DNA of 64,000 nt from Muribaculaceae bacterium (GTDB taxonomy: Bacteria; Bacteroidota; Bacteroidia; Bacteroidales; Muribaculaceae): assembly GCA_017557425.1 (NCBI GenBank), contig JAFYYU010000017.1, positions 62,001 through 126,000 of the forward strand, in the 5' to 3' direction. Under the pieces are notes generated by a model. That model was not told where the DNA came from and searched no databases. It worked only from the letters and a program-made list of their open reading frames with translations. Made by a program: the position numbers and the translations under genes. Below are positions 52,753-60,054 of the stretch, piece by piece (the first letter of the stretch is position 1; the number at the start of each line of letters is the position of its first letter).

Positions 52753-54114
52753 TTAAGATCTAATTGTTTGAGAATGGTTTTGGAGTTTGAAGCGTTGCAT
52801 GATGATGACGGCGACGATGAAGGAAGCCAGATCGCTGGCGGGCAATGAGAACCACACCCCGTCGAGACCCCACAGTGCAGCAAATATCAGCATCATGGGC
52901 AACAAGAAGAGCAGTTGCCGCGACAACGACATGAAGATGCTGATGCGCACCTTGCCGATGGTCTGGAAGAAATTGGTGACCGTCGCCTGATAGCCGATAA
53001 CGGGGAAAACGAGCATGTTGATGCGGATGCCGCGAACGGCAATGCCGATAAGCGCCGAGTCATCGGTAAACAAACGGACGCACGCCCTGGTGAACAGCTC
53101 GCCTATGAGCCAACCCGCTGTCATCGAGATGACCGACACCGTGATGGCGAGACGCACCACCCGTTTCACGCGGTCCATATTGCGGGCTCCGTAGTTGTAA
53201 CCGGCAATGGGCTGCATACCCTGGCAGATACCCATAATCACCATAAAGAACACGAATCCCAGGCGATGGGCGATGCCATAGGCACCGACAGCGAGGTCTC
53301 CGCCGTATTTCAAGAGCAGGTTGTTGGTAAAAATGGCCACCACGCAGCCTGTGATCTGCATGGCAAAGGGCGAAATGCCGATGCCCACAATATCCTTGAT
53401 GATGGGCATGGCGGGCTTGAGAAAACGCCACTCGAGATGCAACAGTTCTCGCTGACGGCTGAATTGCCACAACTGCCAACACAGGACAATCACCTGTGCC
53501 AACACAGTAGCGATCGCAGCACCCTTGATGCCCATGTGCAGCGGCCAGATAAAGATGGGGTCAAGGATGATGTTGAGCACCACAGTGACAATTGTCGCGA
53601 TCATCGCCTGACGAGGCTTGCTCGCCGAGCGCAACGCCGCATTCAGGCCCAGATAAAGGTGGGTGATGACATTACCCAGCAACAAGATGAACATATAGTC
53701 ATGGGCATGGGGCAAAGTCTGGTCACTGGCTCCGAAGAAACGCAGGATGGGGTCCAGATAAATGATGCTCACAATTCCCACCAGCAGGCCAGTGATGATG
53801 TTGAGCGCCACCATGTTACCCAAGACATTGTTGGCCTTGTCATACTGGCGCTGCCCCAGTCGCAGCGACATGAGCGTCGAGCCGCCCACGCCCACAGCCG
53901 CGCCGAATGCCGCGCCGATGTTCATGAACGGGAACGTGATGCCCAGGGCCGCCAGCGCCATCGGGCCGACGCCATGGCCGATGAAGATGCTGTCCACCAT
54001 GTTGTATAGCGACGACGCGGTCATCGCTATCACACCAGGCAGCGCATACTGCCACAGCAACCGTCCCACCGGCTGCGTCCCTAATGCCAATGTCGCTTCC
54101 TTGTTATTCCTCAC
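52753..54114 (-). CDS. MATE family efflux transporter
   Basis: 453 residues with twelve apparent membrane helices in two halves. N-terminal family sequence MTASSLYNMVDSIFIGHGVGPMALAALGI is clear, and the second half repeats the pattern. MATE proteins export cationic drugs or metabolites using sodium or proton gradients. It begins 7 bases after the AAA-DUF4435 gene stop, so the two are probably co-transcribed. Such a pairing is unusual. Confidence 0.92.
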   Translation of the reverse strand: MRNNKEATLALGTQPVGRLLWQYALPGVIAMTASSLYNMVDSIFIGHGVGPMALAALGITFPFMNIGAAFGAAVGVGGSTLMSLRLGQRQYDKANNVLGNMVALNIITGLLVGIVSIIYLDPILRFFGASDQTLPHAHDYMFILLLGNVITHLYLGLNAALRSASKPRQAMIATIVTVVLNIILDPIFIWPLHMGIKGAAIATVLAQVIVLCWQLWQFSRQRELLHLEWRFLKPAMPIIKDIVGIGISPFAMQITGCVVAIFTNNLLLKYGGDLAVGAYGIAHRLGFVFFMVIMGICQGMQPIAGYNYGARNMDRVKRVVRLAITVSVISMTAGWLIGELFTRACVRLFTDDSALIGIAVRGIRINMLVFPVIGYQATVTNFFQTIGKVRISIFMSLSRQLLFLLPMMLIFAALWGLDGVWFSLPASDLASFIVAVIIMQRFKLQNHSQTIRS

Positions 54115-54121
54115 TTTGTTA

Positions 54122-55687
54122 TCACTCTACGAGACCGAAGCAGGCTTTGATGGCTTGGCGGATGGCTGCAGCGTTCTCACTGTTGCCTTTAAGGATGTTC
54201 AAGATACCGCGGATGTAGTCGTCCTTGTTTTTATAACCGCACAACGTGGCGACGTTGCTCTCTCCGAGCATCTGTTTCTGGTTATAGACCTTGAGAATGC
54301 TTTCATAGTCATTATTGTCCTCATAGACGTGGAACTCCCTGCACAGCTGGTCATACAGCCCGCGAGGATTGATTTCGCTCACCAGTTCCACCATGTGGTT
54401 TTCAAGGGCATTGATACTGGTGAATTTCATGTCGATGCGCATCTCCACATCACGTTTCACGCGATGGCGCACGTGCATGAGTGCCTGCTGCTTGAGTTCA
54501 TGGGTGAACATGATAATGACACGTTTTTTCACCTTGGGGAAGACGATATCCGGGTTGCGGTGCTTGTGTCGCGCAACGGCACGGATGACGCCCTCGAGCA
54601 TGAGGATGTTCTCCACCTCGGCGACATTGGGCACAAGGATGTTCTTCTTGCGCAGATATTCCACCTCCTGGTCGCTGCGGCGGTCGCGATCCACAATGCC
54701 ACGGCTCTCAAGTTGGTGGAAATTCTCCAGGTCACCGAACGAACGCACCGTCTCGATGACCTTGTTGCAGCTGCCCAGAGGCTTTACGGTGTACTCGGGG
54801 AAAATGAGCGGGTAGAGCCTGGAATCAATGCTGTGCTTATCATCACCCTCAATGAAAAGAACGGGCTTGCGGCTGCCCAGCAAGTCGAGCAACGCGGTGT
54901 CCAGTTCGCGGCTCGAAGTCATCACCTCATAGTCCCATGCCACAGCCTCGGGGTCGAACTCCTTGACCCATACACACTGGTTGTCGATGCGTGAGCTGGC
55001 AAACTCCACGTCGTGGGTATTGTAGATGAAGGTACAGTCAGGACGCATCTGCTCCAACACGTTCCACAGGGTGCGCATGATGCTGCTGTGGATAAAAGTC
55101 TCGGGGTCATCGACCAGGATGGCCGCATCGGGCATGGCATAAAGCACCGCGCCGATGTAGTAGAGCACCGACTTCTCACCGTCGCTCAGCCGCAGCAGCG
55201 GGTACTTGTCCTCGTAGCCCTCGCTGGTGAACATCAGCTTGCCGTTCTCGCGCAACACCTTGTTCTTGGGGAACACCTCCTGCCACTTCTTGACGGTGAT
55301 GTCGAGTTTGGTCTTGGGGAACTCCATGTGCTCATCCATGAGTTTGTGGGCCTTGAAGTTCATCAGCTCTCGGAACTCGTCACTGAGCATGACGTAGAAC
55401 AGTTTGTCAAACTCTGTCTCGGCATTATTCTTTATTTGCGGATTAGCCTCATTCATGCGGTTGAACAGGTCGTCAATCGACCCTGGTAACGGTTTGGTAC
55501 TGGAAGGAGACGGGAACAGGGCCTTGAGCGCCGAGATGCGGTAGGCTTTATCACCCAATTCCTCGACTAGCGCCGAGCAGAAGCGGCTCTTGCCCGCGCC
55601 GTTCGTACCGATGATGGTAATCTGCTTGGACTCTATCAGCACGTCAGGCTGATGGCCGTCCATCCGTTTTGGTAGTCTGATATCCAT
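54122..55687 (-). CDS. AAA ATPase with DUF4435 (Toprim-like) domain
   Basis: 521 residues. An ABC/SMC-type ATPase core has Walker A (GTNGAGKSRF), a signature loop (LLRLSDGEKSVLYYI) and Walker B (AAILVDDPETFIHSS). Residues ~270-370 form a DUF4435/Toprim-like domain with an acidic FIEGDDKHSID and a DxD-type GIVDRDRRS. A helical C-terminus of unknown type follows. The layout resembles OLD-family and related defence ATPase-nucleases. The role is not proven; phage defence is an inference. It is divergent from the structured RNA and small-gene cluster, and a MATE gene follows. Confidence 0.8.
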   Translation of the reverse strand: MDIRLPKRMDGHQPDVLIESKQITIIGTNGAGKSRFCSALVEELGDKAYRISALKALFPSPSSTKPLPGSIDDLFNRMNEANPQIKNNAETEFDKLFYVMLSDEFRELMNFKAHKLMDEHMEFPKTKLDITVKKWQEVFPKNKVLRENGKLMFTSEGYEDKYPLLRLSDGEKSVLYYIGAVLYAMPDAAILVDDPETFIHSSIMRTLWNVLEQMRPDCTFIYNTHDVEFASSRIDNQCVWVKEFDPEAVAWDYEVMTSSRELDTALLDLLGSRKPVLFIEGDDKHSIDSRLYPLIFPEYTVKPLGSCNKVIETVRSFGDLENFHQLESRGIVDRDRRSDQEVEYLRKKNILVPNVAEVENILMLEGVIRAVARHKHRNPDIVFPKVKKRVIIMFTHELKQQALMHVRHRVKRDVEMRIDMKFTSINALENHMVELVSEINPRGLYDQLCREFHVYEDNNDYESILKVYNQKQMLGESNVATLCGYKNKDDYIRGILNILKGNSENAAAIRQAIKACFGLVE

Positions 55688-55791
55688 AATTAATGGTCGT
55701 TATCTTTCTTGTGGGGTAAAATTAGACATTTTTTTTCAATACACCAACAAAAATCCTAAATAATGCATCCGGCAAGAAAAAATGCATGTAT

Positions 55792-55824
55792 TTTGGCATT
55801 ATTTATAAAAAATGTTTACATTTG
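55792..55824 (+). promoter_or_regulatory. Promoter of the structured RNA (TTTG-N21-TACATTTG)
   Basis: TTTG at 55792-55795 and TACATTTG at 55817-55824. Transcription would start at about 55828-55831, exactly where the closing helix of the RNA begins. Confidence 0.75.
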
Positions 55825-55827
55825 CAG

Positions 55828-56125
55828 TCGTTCTTTGGCAAAAGTCCGCTCCATGATGGTGGCGGATGCATGGCAGGGAACAACATGACATAAAGAAAGG
55901 CGTTTACTTGACGCTTTGTTCTTGACGTTCTGGAATCTCGCAAATTCTTATTGAGGTCAAGAATGAAGCAACGGTAGATGCCCTATGTGGGATATGTGGA
56001 AATGCCTTAGGGCAATAAGCATATTCGGCGTGGGCTTCTGCGTTGCTCGTTCAACCTCAATGGGCAATGCGAGAGCCTCAGAACGTGGGACGGGTAACTA
56101 GTACAGACTCCCACGCTTCTTTTTT
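55828..56125 (+). ncRNA. Structured RNA, riboswitch-like leader or independent ncRNA
   Basis: The 5' end CGTTCT (55829-55834) pairs with AGAACG (56080-56085). Inside, consecutive non-overlapping helices can form: 55845-55853 with 55857-55866; 55896-55903 with 55911-55917; 55919-55926 with 55956-55963 (8 bp); 55979-55985 with 56008-56014; and 56033-56046 with 56064-56077. A terminator hairpin (56084-56090 with 56109-56115, then T6) follows. Its extended base AGAA/TTCT competes with the closing helix. It is not tmRNA, RNase P, SRP or 6S RNA by any motif I know. Folding was done by eye. Confidence 0.65.
56084..56125 (+). terminator. Terminator at the end of the structured RNA
   Basis: A 7-bp perfect stem CGTGGGA/TCCCACG (56084-56090 with 56109-56115) is followed by CTTC and T6. 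Bases 56080-56085 also belong to the closing helix of the upstream structure. Confidence 0.75.
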
Positions 56126-56196
56126 ATGTCCATGACAAAGCCATTAACCAAACCCCGCCACCCCAGGGAGCCAGTGGCAATAATACCTTTAAACCA

Positions 56197-56343
56197 ATGC
56201 TTAAAAAGACAAAAAAAGTGCTCAAGGAGCAACAAGGCAAAGCAAAGACAATTGACCCTATTCCTACTCCAGTAAATGACGTAGTTGAACTTGGTAAGGC
56301 TGTTATAGAAGACGTAAAAGACATATTAAAGAAAGAGGAATAG
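56197..56343 (+). CDS. 48-residue Lys-rich small protein
   Basis: Starts MLKKTKKVLKEQQGKAKTID and ends in an amphipathic helix ELGKAVIEDVKDILKKEE. No signal peptide or family recognised. It is the first gene after the structured RNA terminator. The frame stays open upstream to 56098 without a start codon, through GASGNNTFKP just before the Met, so an upstream non-ATG start or a truncated ancestor cannot be excluded. It is 32 bases before the DUF6140-like gene. Confidence 0.5.
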   Translation: MLKKTKKVLKEQQGKAKTIDPIPTPVNDVVELGKAVIEDVKDILKKEE

Positions 56344-56375
56344 ATGTCATAATTACAACTTTAGATAGTTATTAT

Positions 56376-56597
56376 ATGCCCAGATTTATCATTACCACCA
56401 AGCAGATGAAGAATGCCAACGGCGTTCGCGTTGAACCCGGTATGTCGGTAGAGGTCGTTACCCAATCCATGTCCAACCCGGTCCTCACCAACGGCGGCCA
56501 ACCCGTCGTTGACGCCTTTATGCGCATTTACGGCATCGACATCCGTCGAGCCGGTGCCCTCAACATGAGTTATTTAAATGTAGAACGTATCAATTAA
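56376..56597 (+). CDS. Small DUF6140-like protein
   Basis: 73 residues, MPRFIITTKQMKNANGVRVEPGMSVEV at the start and FMRIYGIDIRRAGALNMSYLNVERI at the end. It resembles from memory the DUF6140 family, small cytoplasmic proteins known mainly from Bacteroidetes; function unknown. The zinc-ribbon gene follows after 12 bases, so they are co-transcribed. Confidence 0.75.
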   Translation: MPRFIITTKQMKNANGVRVEPGMSVEVVTQSMSNPVLTNGGQPVVDAFMRIYGIDIRRAGALNMSYLNVERIN

Positions 56598-56609
56598 ACT
56601 CTTTCGTTT

Positions 56610-57212
56610 ATGGCACAGAATATTTGTCCTAAATGCGGCTCCACCAACATAGGAACTTCAGCAGCACACAAATTCAAGAAAGGTGCTACATATGCAGCCG
56701 ATGCTGCCTTAGGTCTTATTGGAGGTTATTATGGAGGAGACCTTGCTGTCGAGGTTTTGTCAAAAACTGGTGGCATTTCTGATAATGTGAGTTTTACCAA
56801 AGAGTACCAATGCAGAGACTGTGGTTATATCTGGAAAGGCGAAGATGCGGGCCGCATACCAGATCATGTCATCCAACAGCAAAAGGATAGACTTGAAGCA
56901 ATGAATAAGACAAATGCCCGTTCGTGTTTAAAATGGGGTATTATCTATGGTCTTGTAACCGCTGTCTGCGCTTTTTATTGTTTAGTATATGATTTAACAA
57001 CAACGACCATGGAGGATACTTTGCTTTTTGGCAATACCCAAGTGGCTCATGTAGACTGGTTGTGGTTATTATTATTTATCGTTGGAATTTGTACTGCTTT
57101 TTGCACGTATTCAAAATTGAAGGATTATAACCTACATGACAAATCGGCCAAAGAATTGAATCAAATGTCGATTTCTGAGTTCCGCACCTCGAGATATATG
57201 GTTAAGCTTTAG
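56610..57212 (+). CDS. Split zinc ribbon membrane protein
   Basis: 200 residues. The first zinc knuckle CPKCG is at residues 6-10 and the second CRDCG about 62 residues later; between them lies a Gly-rich hydrophobic segment (YAADAALGLIGGYYGG). Two membrane helices follow (about 107-127 and 149-169). The N-terminal part is paralogous to the 75-residue protein at 57887, with the same CPKCGST(N/D)(I/V)GTS start. A zinc ribbon normally has a short loop between its knuckles, so the long hydrophobic insert is unusual. Function unknown. Confidence 0.75.
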   Translation: MAQNICPKCGSTNIGTSAAHKFKKGATYAADAALGLIGGYYGGDLAVEVLSKTGGISDNVSFTKEYQCRDCGYIWKGEDAGRIPDHVIQQQKDRLEAMNKTNARSCLKWGIIYGLVTAVCAFYCLVYDLTTTTMEDTLLFGNTQVAHVDWLWLLLFIVGICTAFCTYSKLKDYNLHDKSAKELNQMSISEFRTSRYMVKL

Positions 57213-57251
57213 CATGTTTTCCTGAGTACAAGTAATTTAATAAACAAGATC

Positions 57252-57797
57252 ATGAATATAGATCACGAATTGCTCCACGTCGCCAAAGAAGTGGTAGAAC
57301 AGCTGGATAAACAAGCCGATAATCTGCTTCCCAAAGAGATTGTCAATGTTGTGAAAACCCATAGCAAAATGGCTGTAGCCTCATCATGGATACCCATTCC
57401 CGGAGCAGATCTTGCAGCAGGTGCCGCAAGCATCTGGGGAATGTACATTCGTATTAACAATAAGATTAATCTGCCTTTTGCCGAGAACATCATCAAGTCA
57501 ATTGGTTCGGGCGTGGCAACCAATCTCGCTGGGTATATTGCTGTATCAGGTGTCGCAAGCGCTTTGAAATTCATTCCTGTCATCGGCACCATTGGAGGTG
57601 CTGTGGTAATGAGTGCGGCACAGTACGCTTTGACATTGGCTTCTGGATATGTTTACTTGAAGGCATTATCTTTTGCTGCTGGCCGCAGTGGAGGCACAAG
57701 TATCACGGGAGCAGACCTCAAGGCCGCGATAGACCAAGTGCTTGGTGATAAGGGCTTCATTAAGCGCTTCATTGAACAAGCCAAAAAAGATTACTAA
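57252..57797 (+). CDS. DUF697-like membrane protein
   Basis: 181 residues. The stretch MAVASSWIPIPGADLAAGAASIWGMY has the IPIPGADxxA pattern of DUF697 domains. Two Gly/Ala-rich hydrophobic segments follow (SIGSGVATNLAGYIAVSGVA and FIPVIGTIGGAVVMSAAQYA). An N-terminal amphipathic helix and a short charged C-terminal helix frame them. DUF697 is found in GTPase-linked and stress-related membrane proteins; the role is unknown. A 10-bp hairpin follows the gene. Confidence 0.7.
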   Translation: MNIDHELLHVAKEVVEQLDKQADNLLPKEIVNVVKTHSKMAVASSWIPIPGADLAAGAASIWGMYIRINNKINLPFAENIIKSIGSGVATNLAGYIAVSGVASALKFIPVIGTIGGAVVMSAAQYALTLASGYVYLKALSFAAGRSGGTSITGADLKAAIDQVLGDKGFIKRFIEQAKKDY

Positions 57798-57804
57798 TGA
57801 ATGA

Positions 57805-57839
57805 TTAGTGTCCGTTCAAAGAGTTTTATCGGACACTAA
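57805..57839 (+). other. 10-bp perfect stem-loop in the small-gene cluster
   Basis: TTAGTGTCCG (57805-57814) pairs with CGGACACTAA (57830-57839) around a 15-base loop. No T-tract follows, so it is more likely an mRNA processing or stability element than a terminator. Confidence 0.65.
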
Positions 57840-57886
57840 ATAGAGAAAATAACTTAAATTATTAACATCTTTAAAATCGTTTAATT

Positions 57887-58114
57887 ATGGCAAGATGTCC
57901 AAAATGTGGCTCAACTGATGTTGGCACATCCAGATTATTTACATCAAAAAACAGTGGTCCGCACAAGGTTCATGGTTCATTGGGTGGCGCAGGGTTAGGA
58001 TTTGCTTTAGGTGGCCCGATCGGTGCTGCAATTGGGGCTGGCATTGGTGCTTTAATAGGTTCTGCTGGAGAAGAGCCTGAATACCACTGCAATAAATGCG
58101 GGCACACATGGTAG
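57887..58114 (+). CDS. Split zinc ribbon with glycine zipper
   Basis: 75 residues. CPKCG at residues 4-8 and CNKCG at 68-72 bracket a glycine-zipper membrane segment (GGPIGAAIGAGIGALIGSAG and the preceding LGGAGLGFALG). No other domain. It is a shortened paralogue of the protein at 56610. Glycine zippers can pack into membrane oligomers, so the zinc knuckles may hold the ends of a hairpin in the membrane. Function unknown. Confidence 0.72.
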   Translation: MARCPKCGSTDVGTSRLFTSKNSGPHKVHGSLGGAGLGFALGGPIGAAIGAGIGALIGSAGEEPEYHCNKCGHTW

Positions 58115-58173
58115 TAAACCATTTAGCCCGAACAGATTGAATAGGAGTAAAATAGCAAACGTGGTTCTCGGCG

Positions 58174-58476
58174 GTGGAGTGTGATGACGAACACTTCATC
58201 GTCGAGGGACGGCGTGGCTGGTTGATATCACCGTTGAGCGAGCGGGTGAAAATGCGAGTGGTGGCTACGGGTACTGATTCATGCCAGGTCATCATTGAGA
58301 GTTCATCACGTTCTGTACTCAACCTGTTTAACCTGGGAGCCAACTCCTGCAATGTAACCCAATTGGGCGAGTTCATTCGTAACGAGGTGTATCGCGTCAG
58401 CAACACCGACGAAAATATCTGTCTGAAACCCTCTGAAATCCTTATCCGCAAAAACAATATCAGGTTTAAACAATAG
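58174..58476 (+). CDS. Apparently N-truncated protein of the small-gene cluster
   Basis: 100 residues from a GTG start (the frame is open 21 bases further upstream, to a TAG at 58153-58155). The visible part (EGRRGWLISPLSERVKMRVVATG, IIESSSRSVLNLFNLGANSCNVTQLGEFI) looks like the second half of a small alpha/beta domain. The lack of a sensible start and the domain-like sequence before the GTG suggest that the 5' end has been lost. It ends 6 bases before the 476-residue gene. Confidence 0.5.
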   Translation: MECDDEHFIVEGRRGWLISPLSERVKMRVVATGTDSCQVIIESSSRSVLNLFNLGANSCNVTQLGEFIRNEVYRVSNTDENICLKPSEILIRKNNIRFKQ

Positions 58477-58482
58477 ACAATT

Positions 58483-59913
58483 ATGATACATCATTTACAT
58501 TGCAATGTGCCGCTTGAAACCTGGCGGCAGTGGATTAACGAACAGCTTGACAAGCAAGCTGAGGAATTGAAGGAACTTGACAAGGCTTCAGTGCAGAACG
58601 CTCGCATCAAGGTGCCGGCTTTCATCGCGAGGCTGAGGCCGATGATGGCGCAAAAGCTGAGCCACGAAGCGCTTGACTATGAACTTGATGATGGCCAACA
58701 CATCGCGCTGAGCCATTACCTGCACGAGCTGTTTGATGAGCACCAAGTGAAGATGCGGGAACTAGCAGAAGATTGCATCAACGCCTTTAACCACATCTAT
58801 CAAGAATTGCTGGACTGCTCATTACAGATTGTCGATGATGACGGCAATGAAGATGAGGAGAAAATCAAGCGCCTGTCTCAGCTTCTCAACGACTACAGGG
58901 AAGCGGTTCCTGACGAGCCAGTTCTTGTTGAGGCCGATAAGGTGGCTGCGGCTTATAGTCCGGTTGCCGATGAGCGGGAGCGAGCAAAAGTCATGCTGGA
59001 AGACTACAAAATTCTGTCGGCCTACCTCAACTGGGAGTTTGATCTAACCACCTGCCCGCTCCCAGACAAATTGTGTGACCGCTTCCATGAACTGAAGGGT
59101 CAGATTGATGCCGCTATCGAGGAAGGCCGATTGCAGCAATGCACAGATCAACTTTCCGAAGCTATCAGTATCCTCTTGGCGTTTGAGACTCCTGTGCTCA
59201 TCAGGCACCTGCGCAGATATGGTTATCTGATTTGGTTCCATGCATTGACGGATGCTAACTTGGAATTCATGCGCCTCACCGATAAAGAGGAATTTGAATT
59301 CGCGAATCCCGTCAACCCCAATCAAGTGAGAGCCTTGAGCTATACTGCCGATGAAATCACTGGCGGGGCGTACAAAACGACTCAAAATGAAATCCAGGAA
59401 TTGCGTGTCGGGATGATGGACGGCGAGCTACCCAATCCCGACCTGGACAAGTTGTGGGACATCCTTCATCAACGCCACTACCTGCAAGATGTTGCTGATG
59501 ACTACTGGTGCACAATGCTCATGACTGTGGTCAGCTTGTGCAACATCGATGAGTACAAACTTGACGGTGACGTAAGTGGCTGCTTTATGGGCAATCGTAT
59601 TACTAATGATGCAAGTTCACCCAGGTTCATCGTAGTGTCCGCTGAAAATAGCCGTCCAGCCTTCACATTGATTTCATCAATTGAAGACACCGAGAATCTG
59701 ACTTTGAGTATTAATGTGTTTGATTCCCATCAATTGGAACAAGACCAATTGGACAAAGTTGTGGATTACCTGCGTGATACGATGGATATCAGTATTGAGC
59801 CAAAGGGTGATTGGGAGGTCCGCGAGAGCGCCATGCTTGAAGCGATGCTAACCGATTTCGACGCCATGCGCAAACGCGGAGCCTGGAACAAGTACCAGAA
59901 ATTGACAGAATGA
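58483..59913 (+). CDS. 476-residue acidic protein of unknown function
   Basis: A soluble protein with no signal peptide or membrane helix. The N-terminal ~240 residues are strongly helical and charged (ETWRQWINEQLDKQAEELKELDKA; DEHQVKMRELAEDCINAFNH). The C-terminal ~200 residues look alpha/beta (RFIVVSAENSRPAFTLISSI; LTLSINVFDSHQLEQDQLDK). I recognise no family. It is the last and largest gene of the cluster that begins at the structured RNA. Confidence 0.75.
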   Translation: MIHHLHCNVPLETWRQWINEQLDKQAEELKELDKASVQNARIKVPAFIARLRPMMAQKLSHEALDYELDDGQHIALSHYLHELFDEHQVKMRELAEDCINAFNHIYQELLDCSLQIVDDDGNEDEEKIKRLSQLLNDYREAVPDEPVLVEADKVAAAYSPVADERERAKVMLEDYKILSAYLNWEFDLTTCPLPDKLCDRFHELKGQIDAAIEEGRLQQCTDQLSEAISILLAFETPVLIRHLRRYGYLIWFHALTDANLEFMRLTDKEEFEFANPVNPNQVRALSYTADEITGGAYKTTQNEIQELRVGMMDGELPNPDLDKLWDILHQRHYLQDVADDYWCTMLMTVVSLCNIDEYKLDGDVSGCFMGNRITNDASSPRFIVVSAENSRPAFTLISSIEDTENLTLSINVFDSHQLEQDQLDKVVDYLRDTMDISIEPKGDWEVRESAMLEAMLTDFDAMRKRGAWNKYQKLTE

Positions 59914-60038
59914 CGCAGTTGTCATGCAACGAGGAACAGTTTTATTCAAGTGTTACAAGTTTTAGAAACGGTTCAAAGGTTGACAATTCATTTTGCAGAA
60001 AGTGTTTACTAATTGGTGCGTGGCAAGGGAAAAAGCAT

Positions 60039-60046
60039 TACTTTTG
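60039..60046 (+). promoter_or_regulatory. -7 box of the permease gene (TACTTTTG)
   Basis: Exact TAnnTTTG ending 8 bases before the ATG at 60055, so the mRNA leader is very short. Confidence 0.55.
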
Positions 60047-60054
60047 CTCTTGTT

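Noticed and set aside
55828..56125. Structured RNA as tmRNA, RNase P RNA, SRP RNA or 6S RNA
   Set aside because: No tmRNA 5' or T-arm motif, no RNase P P4 sequences, no SRP tetraloop domain, and the multibranch fold is unlike the 6S rod. The AAAGTCCG string near 55841 resembles RNase P by chance only.
56124..56324. 66-codon minus-strand frame over the 48-residue gene
   Set aside because: It runs antisense through the terminator and the small gene; it is hydrophobic only because the sense strand is Lys-rich.
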